Assembly: GCA_027343965.1 (NCBI GenBank)
Contig: DAHWJX010000038.1
Location: 1-9,193, forward strand
DNA length: 9,193 nucleotides
Origin: JAKACU01 sp021821185
GTDB lineage: Bacteria; Bacillota; Bacilli; Alicyclobacillales; SLC66
Reading direction: 5' to 3'
Shown: positions 1 to 5,255 of the stretch, piece by piece
How positions within the stretch are numbered: position 1 is the stretch's first letter
How the letters are laid out: every line of letters begins with the position of its first letter
The notes under the pieces: generated by a model
Database searches by the model: none
Told to the model about the DNA's origin: nothing
The model's input: only the letters and a program-made list of their open reading frames with translations
Made by a program: the position numbers and the translations under genes

Positions 1-326
1 ATCTTAAGGAAAGTGCCACAGACATGAAGACCGCCGATGGATTGCGAAAGCTTTCACAGGCAAGGATGCAACGGTGCGGTAAGAGCGCACCAGCGGTGCG
101 ATGACGCATCGGCTAGGTAAACCCCACCTGGAGCAAGACCGCATAGGAGTGCAATGTGGTGGCCCGCCATGCACTCGGGTAGGTTGCTTGAGCGGCACGG
201 TAACGTGTCGCCTAGATAGATGATTGCCACCTTCATCAGGTGCGAGGCGCCATGCTAGGCTTTGCCTGCCATACGTCGATTGCAGCGCCGGAAGGTACAG
301 AACTCGGCTTATCGCTCACTTTTGCC
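1..326 (+). ncRNA. rnpB: RNase P RNA, 3' part (type A)
   Basis: This is the catalytic RNA of ribonuclease P, which removes 5' leaders from tRNA precursors. The 5' third lies outside the window. Conserved family blocks are visible in order: GAAAGTGCCACAGA near 9, GGTGCGGTAAGAGCGCACC near 72, GGTAAACCCC near 116, GAGCAAGACC near 131, the GGCCCGCC and CTCGGGTAGG pair near 161-183, CCTAGATAGATGATTGCC near 211, and the terminal ACAGAACTCGGCTTATCG near 297. The order and wording match the E. coli M1 (type A) plan rather than the B. subtilis type B plan. An extra helical insertion sits between 229 and 296: ACCTTC 229-234 pairs with GAAGGT 291-296, and GGCGC 246-250 pairs with GCGCC 285-289. This is probably P18/P19-type expansion. 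The 3' strand of helix P1 should be about 311-326. Its partner would be upstream of the window. Confidence 0.93.
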
Positions 327-344
327 AGTTTTTTTTTTTTTTTT
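311..344 (+). terminator. Probable rnpB terminator with a 16-T tract
   Basis: Sixteen consecutive T residues (329-344) follow the 3' end of RNase P RNA. No complete hairpin is visible immediately before them. The 3' strand of helix P1 (311-326) would, however, form a stem with the missing 5' end of the RNA and could act as the terminator stem. This predicts a sequence close to GGCAAAAGTGAGC at the 5' end of rnpB, just upstream of the window. Confidence 0.55.
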
Positions 345-372
345 GAATGCGTTTTCAGACGGAGCGACCGAG

Positions 373-789
373 ATGGACGATCGACTAGTGGCCTATATGT
401 ATTATTTTAATGTGAAAAGGGATTATTTTGAATGTCATGAAGTGGGTGAGTCGTTGTGGTTAGATACTGGGCGGCCGATCGTACTAAAAGGACTGATTCA
501 GGCCGCTGTATGTTTGTATCACTTTGAAAATGGTAACGTCAAAGGTGCCGTGTCGATGTGGCTTCGCGCACGTGAATACTTAAGTCCCTATGTTCCAGTG
601 TATGAGGGAATTGATCTTATACAGCTCATTGCTGATATTGACACCTATTTTGGCCGCGTACCAAGTGCATGGTACGATAAACAAGTCACATTGAACGAGA
701 TCGATTCCTTACAACTCAGCCCTATTTCTCTTATGGTGATCGATCCTCGCTTGAAGCAGGCTGTCCTATCCTTTCGGGAAGTTAGGTGA
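373..789 (+). CDS. DUF309 domain protein
   Basis: A 138-residue cytosolic protein of the DUF309 family, which is common in Firmicutes and has no established biochemical role. The family signature is clear: YFECHEVGESLW at residues 18-29, with conserved acidic and His residues E20, H22 and E23, then KGLIQAA at 39-45, YHFENGNVKGA at 49-59, and a following helix. The small helical fold and the conserved His/Glu residues suggest ligand or metal binding, but this is not shown. The ATG at 373 is chosen because GGAG (361-364) lies 8 nt upstream. The same frame opens earlier, at 262, but that start lies inside rnpB and the extra residues look nothing like the family. The gene follows the rnpB T-tract, and its own promoter is not obvious. 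The C-terminal half (after residue 75) is less conserved-looking. Confidence 0.85.
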   Translation: MDDRLVAYMYYFNVKRDYFECHEVGESLWLDTGRPIVLKGLIQAAVCLYHFENGNVKGAVSMWLRAREYLSPYVPVYEGIDLIQLIADIDTYFGRVPSAWYDKQVTLNEIDSLQLSPISLMVIDPRLKQAVLSFREVR

Positions 790-824
790 GAGGAGACTTT
801 GTTGTTTTTGTTGTGGCGATCACC

Positions 825-855
825 TTGACAAATACCATACGGGGTATAATATATA
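825..855 (+). promoter_or_regulatory. Promoter of the rhodanese-PDO-cstR operon
   Basis: A perfect -35 hexamer TTGACA (825-830) is followed by the AT-rich block TATAATATATAC (845-856). The perfect TATAAT (845-850) would leave only a 14-nt spacer. TAATAT (847-852) gives 16 nt and TATATA (850-855) gives 19 nt, so the exact -10 is uncertain. The start of transcription should fall near 858-864, leaving a leader of about 45-50 nt before the rhodanese start. Confidence 0.7.
832..847 (+). promoter_or_regulatory. CsoR/CstR-type operator
   Basis: ATACCATACGGGGTAT has perfect 5-bp inverted arms, ATACC (832-836) and GGTAT (843-847), around a GC-containing centre. CsoR and CstR repressors are known to bind this pattern, roughly TACC-n-GGTA with a G-tract. 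It lies between the -35 and the -10 and overlaps one -10 choice, so bound repressor would block RNA polymerase. A CstR-like repressor is the third gene of this operon, which suggests autoregulation. Confidence 0.72.
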
Positions 856-908
856 CAGTAGATTATGCACAGTTAAGCTTGTGCACCAAGAAAGGGGCCT
901 TTTTCATC

Positions 909-1214
909 ATGGCTGTTATGCAATGGATGACGGTGGATGTTGTGGACAAAATGAAAGCAGGACAATTGCAAATTATCGACGTTCGTGAACCGGCTGAATT
1001 TTCAGCGGGGCATATTCCAGGTGCGCGATTGATTCCTTTGGGTCAAATCGAATCACGTTATAAAGAAATTGACCCCAACAAAGAAACTGTTGTGGTTTGC
1101 CGTAGCGGCGGTCGCAGTAGTGTTGCATGTGATTTTTTAAGTCGAGCTGGCTATAAAAATATTCGCAATCTCATGGGTGGCATGAACGGCTGGAGTGGTG
1201 AAGTAGTTTATTGA
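909..1214 (+). CDS. Single-domain rhodanese (sulfurtransferase)
   Basis: A 101-residue cytosolic rhodanese-fold protein predicted to move sulfane sulfur between donors such as thiosulfate or persulfides and thiol acceptors. The CH2A-like block DVREPAEFSAGHIPGA (residues 24-39) and the active-site loop CRSGGRS (64-70) with nucleophile Cys64 are intact. The C-terminal NLMGGMNGW motif is also typical. ATG 909 is preferred because AAAGGGG (891-897) lies 11 nt upstream. The same frame remains open upstream to 786, but that region holds the promoter and operator. It is the first gene of an operon with a PDO-like redox protein (19-nt gap) and a CstR-like repressor, the usual company of sulfide- and persulfide-handling rhodaneses. 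It resembles GlpE/PspE-type single-domain enzymes. The physiological donor cannot be read from sequence. Confidence 0.9.
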   Translation: MAVMQWMTVDVVDKMKAGQLQIIDVREPAEFSAGHIPGARLIPLGQIESRYKEIDPNKETVVVCRSGGRSSVACDFLSRAGYKNIRNLMGGMNGWSGEVVY

Positions 1215-1233
1215 TCCCAAAAGGAGGCCATGC

Positions 1234-1881
1234 ATGATGTTGATTGAAAAAAAGGATCAGGACGTTATCAAAGAACGTTTTGCGGGTTTGGACAAAAAAG
1301 TCCAGTTGGTCTTGTTTGAATCGAGTCTTGATTGTGAGTATTGCTCGCAAACGCAGCAATTGGTTACTGAACTAGCTGCGTTATCCGATAAACTTGACGT
1401 TCAGGTACACAACTTTCACACGGAACCTGATATTGCAGCAAGCTATCATGTATCTCGTGTCCCAGCACTTGTTTTGCTGGATGACACGGGGAAAGACTAT
1501 GGCATTAAGTTTTATGGAATTCCTGCAGGGTACGAATTTTCCACGCTGCTTGAAGACATTTTAATGGTATCTACCGGTGAAATCTCGCTATCAAAACAGA
1601 CTGTAGAAACGTTACAAAATTTAACACAGGATGTTCATTTGCAGGTTTTTGTTACACCTACCTGACCGTACTGCCCAGCCGCGGTGCGGCTTGCGCATAT
1701 GGCAGCTTTCGTTAGCGATCACGTTACGGGTGACATGGTGGAAGCTTCGGAGTATCCGGAACTGTCTGAGAAGTACACCGTGTATGGTGTTCCTAAAACG
1801 ATTGTTAATGAAGTTGGAAGCATGGAAGGTTCCGTGCCTGAACAACATTTCTTGCAGGAAATCTTAAGCGTTACAAAGTGA
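1234..1881 (+). CDS. Two-domain protein disulfide oxidoreductase, candidate selenoprotein (UGA at codon 144)
   Basis: A predicted 215-residue PDO (glutaredoxin-like, two thioredoxin folds) that reduces or exchanges disulfides, or persulfides in this context, in the cytosol. Domain 1 has CEYC (Cys34, Cys37) and cis-Pro77 (RVP). The family linker YGIPAGYEF follows at 94-102. Domain 2 begins VHLQVFVTPT. Its active site, CPYC in homologues, reads TGA-Pro-Tyr-Cys (codons 144-147, TGA at 1663-1665), then PAAVRLAHMAA and cis-Pro187 (GVPKT). Frame is kept through the TGA to the stop at 1879-1881, and total length matches the family. A hairpin fitting bacterial SECIS rules follows the TGA. The start has AAGGAGG (1221-1227) 6 nt upstream, and ATG 1237 is equally possible. 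If the UGA is not decoded, the product stops at residue 143, just before the second active site. The alternatives are a nonsense mutation or a base-call error (TGC/TGT to TGA). Confidence 0.82.
1663..1665 (+). other. In-frame TGA, candidate selenocysteine codon
   Basis: The TGA replaces exactly the first Cys of the second CxxC active site of the PDO, giving U-P-Y-C. UxxC is the standard arrangement in Sec-containing thioredoxin-fold proteins. The base after TGA is C, the same context as the known UGA of E. coli fdhF. No frameshift is needed, because the residues on both sides are family-conserved in one frame. Confidence 0.68.
1671..1705 (+). promoter_or_regulatory. Candidate bacterial SECIS hairpin
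   Basis: The upper stem is six perfect base pairs, AGCCGC (1677-1682) with GCGGCT (1686-1691), closing the triloop GGU (1683-1685). A lower stem, CTGCC (1671-1675) with GGCAG (1701-1705), adds five pairs across an asymmetric internal loop. The apical loop begins 17 nt after the TGA and its first two bases are G. Published bacterial SECIS criteria ask for a 16-37 nt distance, a 3-14 nt loop and a G in the first two loop positions. In E. coli fdhF the SelB-binding GGUC loop lies about 18 nt after its UGA. An outer pairing of CCGTA (1666-1670) with TACGG (1725-1729) is also possible. Confidence 0.66.
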
Positions 1882-1892
1882 TGGGCCGCGTG

Positions 1893-1901
1893 TGGTATGA
1901 T
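1893..1901 (+). promoter_or_regulatory. Possible extended -10 promoter for cstR
   Basis: TGGTATGAT matches the extended -10 form TGnTATAAT with one mismatch. No good -35 lies at 17-18 nt (TTACAA at 1871-1876 is poor and 19 nt away). It would start transcription near 1908, about 28 nt before the cstR start, giving the repressor some expression independent of the operon promoter. It overlaps the 54-nt gap after the PDO gene. Confidence 0.35.
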
Positions 1902-1935
1902 GAATGACATATGGTACAAAAACGGGGTGTACAGT

Positions 1936-2196
1936 ATGGAATATTCGGATGCCATGAGAAATCGGCTAAAACGGATAGAAGGTCAAATTCGCGGGATTTT
2001 AGGTATGATGGAACGCGGCGAAACGTGTGAAAGTATGGTCACACAATTAAATGCTGTTCGCTCTGCAGTTGACCGGCTTTCACTTTATATCGTCGGTTCC
2101 AATTTGGAGATGTGTATTCGTGATGAAATTTCATCGGGTGAATCCAAGGAGCATATCATCGCCGATGCGGTAGAATTGCTTATGAAAGTGCGCTAG
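1936..2196 (+). CDS. cstR: CstR-like persulfide-sensing repressor (CsoR family)
   Basis: An 86-residue all-helical DUF156/CsoR-family DNA-binding repressor. Copper-sensing CsoR uses a Cys-His-Cys ligand set. Here Cys31 (GETCESM) and Cys60 (SNLEMC) are present, but the position four before Cys60 is Asn56, not His. That pattern, and the numbering Cys31/Cys60, equal those of the S. aureus persulfide sensor CstR, where the two cysteines form disulfide or polysulfide bridges and release DNA. Other family segments visible are NRLKRIEGQIRGI (9-21) and QLNAVRSAVDR (37-47). ATG 1936 is chosen from its match to the family N-terminus and a modest GGGGTG site (1924-1929) 6 nt upstream. The frame is open from 1897, but that extension includes the possible promoter. 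It is the last gene of the rhodanese-PDO operon and a likely regulator of the operator at 832-847. Confidence 0.9.
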   Translation: MEYSDAMRNRLKRIEGQIRGILGMMERGETCESMVTQLNAVRSAVDRLSLYIVGSNLEMCIRDEISSGESKEHIIADAVELLMKVR

Positions 2197-2216
2197 GCGT
2201 TTATTGATTCAGTAAT

Positions 2217-2261
2217 GAAACCGGAAGGTCCACTTGTTGGATTTTCCGGTTTCTTGTGTTT
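2217..2261 (+). terminator. Rho-independent terminator of the sulfur operon
   Basis: Sixteen-bp arms (2217-2232 and 2238-2253, with two G-T wobbles) enclose the loop CTTGT and are followed by TTGTGTTT. The outer ten pairs, GAAACCGGAA with TTCCGGTTTC, are perfect. The hairpin lies 20 nt after the cstR stop and separates the operon from the aldehyde dehydrogenase gene. Confidence 0.88.
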
Positions 2262-2329
2262 AAGTCAACGTTAAACTATTTGATATATCCTATCCTTCGT
2301 AGGTTACTAGTTAGCGGAGGTGTACAAAG

Positions 2330-3778
2330 GTGACGGAAGTACACAGTTATTTGGCAAACGGAGTTTGGGTTTTGAAGGATAAAAACGAGTCGATAGTTGT
2401 TCCGATTATTAACCCGTGGAATGGTGAGGTTGTTTTTGAATACACGGAGCCGACGAGTCATGAAGTGGCAGTGGCTGTATCTGCGGCAAAGGCGGCGTTA
2501 GACGTGCCATTTAGCCCGCGGCAAAGAGCCGCTGTTTTGCTTAAAACCTCCCTTTTGATGGAGGAACGTCATGAGCAGCTAGCACGGACACTGTGTCTTG
2601 AAACAGGTAAACCGATAAAAGATGCACGGCTTGAAGTGCATCGGGCCACGCTTAACGTTCGCATGGCATCAGAAGAAGCGGCTCGTATTCAAGGGTATAC
2701 GGAGGAGCAAGAACCGATCGGGACGCAGCGTGTCGTGAGTATGACGATTCGTGAACCTATTGGTGTGGTATGTGCCATAACCCCATTTAATTTTCCATTC
2801 AACATTTCCGCTTTAAAGATTGCGCCCGCTTTGGCCGCAGGCAACGCTGTGGTCGTTAAACCTGCCGACCAAACACCACTTTGTGTTAGTTTATTAGCTG
2901 ACCTATTGATCGAAGCTGGGTTGCCTCAGGGGTACATCAGTGTCGTGCTTGGTGGAGCTCGTGTAGGTCAGGATCTGTTTAATAACCCCAATATCGATTT
3001 ATATACATTTACAGGCAGTGTGAAAGTCGGGGAAATCTTGAAACAGCAAACGGGACTTCGCCCTATCATTCTCGAGTTAGGGTCAAATGCGCCTAACATC
3101 GTTCACCATGATGCAAATTTGCCTTTGGCTGTGGGTGCGTTGGTCAAGGCGGCATTTTCATTTGCTGGTCAAGTATGTGTCTCGGCTCAGCGCATATACG
3201 TTCATGAAGATATCTATGATACTTTTTTACACAGTTTTCTAAAAAAAGTAAATTCATTAAAAATTGGCGATCCTTTTGTTGAAGACACCGATCTTGGACC
3301 ACTCATTTCTGAACAAGCCGCGATACGAGTGCAGGATTGGGTGCAAGAGGCCGTACAGCAAGGCGCCATTCTTCATACAAACCTACAGCGGACAAACAAC
3401 ATGCTTCAACCAATCGTTCTGTCGCAGGTAACGAACGCTATGAAAGTAATGTGTGAAGAGGTATTTGGTCCAGTTGTTAACGTTGTACCTTATCATTCGG
3501 TGGCACAAGTAATAGCAATGTGCAATGACAGTCAATTTGGCCTTCAAGCAGGTGTATTCACAAACAATCTTGATGTTGCTTTATCGCTTGCTCACGGGTT
3601 GGCTTATGGTAGTGTGAATATCAACCAATCGTCAACTGCACGCCCTGATTCCATGCCTTACGGAGGATTGAAGCAAAGTGGCATTGGCAAAGAGGGAGCT
3701 AGGGCATCGATAGAAACGATGACGACGCAAAAGGTCATTACGATTGTTCATCAAGGAGTTGATTCCATTGCCAAATGA
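2330..3778 (+). CDS. NAD(P)-dependent aldehyde dehydrogenase
   Basis: A 482-residue ALDH-superfamily enzyme predicted to oxidise an aldehyde to the acid with NAD(P)+ in the cytosol. Landmarks: PFNFPFN with catalytic Asn154, VVKPA with cofactor-binding Lys177, FTGS (227-230), general base Glu249 in LELGSNAP, and nucleophile Cys283 in FAGQVCVSAQR. The CEEVFGPV and YGGLKQSGIGKEG motifs complete the fold, and the length is normal. The ELGSNAP variant, in place of the common ELGGKNP, is seen in branches acting on small functionalised aldehydes, but the substrate cannot be assigned. The start is GTG 2330 with GGAGG (2316-2320) 9 nt upstream. The downstream aminotransferase overlaps its 3' end, so the two are co-translated. 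The likely substrate is the semialdehyde made by that enzyme. A promoter after the terminator at 2261 is likely, but I see no convincing hexamers. Confidence 0.92.
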   Translation: MTEVHSYLANGVWVLKDKNESIVVPIINPWNGEVVFEYTEPTSHEVAVAVSAAKAALDVPFSPRQRAAVLLKTSLLMEERHEQLARTLCLETGKPIKDARLEVHRATLNVRMASEEAARIQGYTEEQEPIGTQRVVSMTIREPIGVVCAITPFNFPFNISALKIAPALAAGNAVVVKPADQTPLCVSLLADLLIEAGLPQGYISVVLGGARVGQDLFNNPNIDLYTFTGSVKVGEILKQQTGLRPIILELGSNAPNIVHHDANLPLAVGALVKAAFSFAGQVCVSAQRIYVHEDIYDTFLHSFLKKVNSLKIGDPFVEDTDLGPLISEQAAIRVQDWVQEAVQQGAILHTNLQRTNNMLQPIVLSQVTNAMKVMCEEVFGPVVNVVPYHSVAQVIAMCNDSQFGLQAGVFTNNLDVALSLAHGLAYGSVNINQSSTARPDSMPYGGLKQSGIGKEGARASIETMTTQKVITIVHQGVDSIAK

Positions 3779-5159
3779 GATGCTGTCTAACGGGGATCTT
3801 CGTGATGTCGATCAGGCTTCGATGTGGCATGCGTTTGGTCCAGTAAGATCAAATGCTTTCATGGTAAAAGAAGCCCATGGTGTGTATGTGACAGATATAG
3901 ATGGCCGTACCTATCTTGATGCGATGGCTGGTTTGTGGTGCGTCAATGTCGGGTATTCGCAAGAACGCATTGCCAAAAAAGCGTATGACCAAATGATTCA
4001 GTTGCCATACTATCCTTTATCGGCGGCGCATATTCCTGCAACTTTATTGTCAGAAAAGCTCAATGAGTGGCTTGAAGGCTCTTATCAGATCTTTTTTAGC
4101 AATAGCGGATCAGAAGCTAATGAGGTAGCCTTTAAAATTGCTCGCCAATACCATGCGTTGAAAGGAGATGGTTCCCGGTATAAAATCATCTCTCGGTACA
4201 GAGGGTACCACGGTGCGACGCTTGGAGCTTTGAGTGCAACGGGACAGCACCAAAGAAAATATAGCTATGAACCAATGGCGCCTGGTTTCATTCATATTCA
4301 CCCACCAGATGTGTACCGCGAATCAAATGGACGATCTGCTCGTGAGTACGCTGAACAATGTGCTCGTGAACTAGAGAAGGCCATCGTGTGGGAAGGTCCT
4401 GAAACGGTTGCGGCTTTTATCTTAGAACCGATTATTACAGGTGGCGGACTTTTAATGCCGCCAGACAATTATTTGGAATTTGTGCAGGACGTTTGTAAGC
4501 GTTATGGTGTGCTGATGATCGTCGATGAAGTGATTTGCGGATTTGGCCGCACAGGTCGCAACTTTGGATTTCAGCATGCAAATGTGCAGCCTGACATCGT
4601 CACCATGGCTAAAGGACTGACAAGTGGATATTTGCCCTTATCTGCAACAGCTGTGAAACGTGATATCTATGATACCTTTCTTCAGGATGAGGGACCAATC
4701 GATCGTTTTCGACATGTCAGTACATTTGGTGGACATCCGGTTAGTTGTGCCGTAGCGCTTGAAAACCTGACGATTTTTGAGGAACTTGATCTGGTTTCTC
4801 GGTCCTGTGATATGGGCAAGTATCTCTTGCAACAATTAGAAGATCTTTATGCATATCCGATTGTGGGGGATGTTCGAGGAACGGGACTGATGGCAGGCAT
4901 TGAACTTGTGTCAAACAGAAGTACAAAGGAACCACTTCCGTTGCATGAGGTTCAAAATATCGTCTCTATCTGTAAAGAGTTGGGTGTCATCATTGGCAAA
5001 AATGGCGATACTGTTGCAGGATTAAATAATGTCCTCACCATTGCGCCGCCTTTGGTCATTGAACGTGAAGAAATCGATCAGATCATCTCTTGTGTAGCAA
5101 CAGCCATAGAGCAAACATCTTACCAGAATACGCCTAAGTCTAAATGTGAGGTTATCTGA
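3768..5159 (+). CDS. Class III omega-amino acid:pyruvate-type aminotransferase
   Basis: A PLP-dependent class III (omega) aminotransferase of 463 residues, cytosolic, moving a terminal amino group from an omega-amino acid or amine to a keto acid and leaving an aldehyde. Numbered from the TTG at 3768: SGSEAN (113-118) binds the PLP phosphate, YHG (147-149) stacks on the ring, DEV contains PLP-N1-binding Asp253, and Lys282 in TMAKGLTSGY is the Schiff-base lysine. FGGHP, VRGTGLMAGIEL and the C-terminal IAPPLVI follow. TTG 3768 is preferred because AAGGAG (3753-3758) lies 9 nt upstream, giving an 11-nt overlap with the aldehyde dehydrogenase. Other in-frame starts are TTG 3744 and ATG 3780. The C-terminal GVIIGKNGDTVAGLNN stretch recalls taurine:pyruvate aminotransferases, but beta-alanine, GABA or polyamine substrates remain possible. 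Confidence 0.9.
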   Translation: MPNEMLSNGDLRDVDQASMWHAFGPVRSNAFMVKEAHGVYVTDIDGRTYLDAMAGLWCVNVGYSQERIAKKAYDQMIQLPYYPLSAAHIPATLLSEKLNEWLEGSYQIFFSNSGSEANEVAFKIARQYHALKGDGSRYKIISRYRGYHGATLGALSATGQHQRKYSYEPMAPGFIHIHPPDVYRESNGRSAREYAEQCARELEKAIVWEGPETVAAFILEPIITGGGLLMPPDNYLEFVQDVCKRYGVLMIVDEVICGFGRTGRNFGFQHANVQPDIVTMAKGLTSGYLPLSATAVKRDIYDTFLQDEGPIDRFRHVSTFGGHPVSCAVALENLTIFEELDLVSRSCDMGKYLLQQLEDLYAYPIVGDVRGTGLMAGIELVSNRSTKEPLPLHEVQNIVSICKELGVIIGKNGDTVAGLNNVLTIAPPLVIEREEIDQIISCVATAIEQTSYQNTPKSKCEVI

Positions 5160-5169
5160 CGCAAAGGTA

Positions 5170-5199
5170 TTGACATATTCCTTGGGTCTATCATACACT
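5170..5199 (+). promoter_or_regulatory. amt promoter
   Basis: A perfect TTGACA (5170-5175) and TACACT (5194-5199, four of six matches) are separated by 18 nt. Transcription should begin near 5205-5207, inside the inverted repeat that follows. Confidence 0.65.
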
Positions 5200-5229
5200 A
5201 TACATGTCATTAAACATGACATGTATAGT
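5197..5229 (+). promoter_or_regulatory. Perfect inverted repeat containing a GlnR/TnrA box
   Basis: Two perfect 14-nt arms (5197-5210 and 5216-5229) surround TAAAC. The core TGTCATTAAACATGACA (5205-5221) fits the GlnR/TnrA consensus TGTNA-N7-TNACA with no mismatch. The site overlaps the -10 end and the expected transcription start, a position suited to repression (GlnR-like) when nitrogen is plentiful. TnrA activation sites usually lie upstream of -35. In RNA the same sequence could form a stable hairpin at the transcript's 5' end. Confidence 0.82.
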
Positions 5230-5255
5230 TATATAGAATGACAGGGGGAGTGGAC

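Noticed and set aside
262..372. N-terminal extension of the DUF309 gene starting at ATG 262
   Set aside because: It lies inside rnpB and crosses the 16-T tract. The residues are unlike the family, and ATG 373 has a ribosome site.
845..850. Perfect TATAAT as the -10 of the sulfur operon
   Set aside because: The spacer to TTGACA would be only 14 nt. The overlapping TAATAT or TATATA gives more usual spacing, so the exact -10 is left open.
786..908. Upstream extension of the rhodanese frame
   Set aside because: The stretch contains the promoter, operator and ribosome site. The rhodanese domain begins after ATG 909.
1663..1665. Simple pseudogene call for the PDO gene
   Set aside because: There is only one stop, placed exactly at a redox Cys and followed by a SECIS-like hairpin, and no other damage is seen. 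It is kept as an alternative explanation but not the preferred one.
1631..1867. Overlapping plus-strand open frame of 78 codons, as a sign of a frameshift in the PDO gene
   Set aside because: Its translation has no PDO or other recognisable motif. The conserved residues on both sides of the TGA are in one frame, so no frameshift is needed.
1684..1881. A separate small gene after the PDO stop
   Set aside because: It is in the same frame as the PDO gene and encodes the missing second half of its second domain. No ribosome site precedes it.
1936..2196. Copper-sensing CsoR
   Set aside because: The Cu-ligand His is replaced by Asn56, and no copper chaperone or ATPase genes are nearby.
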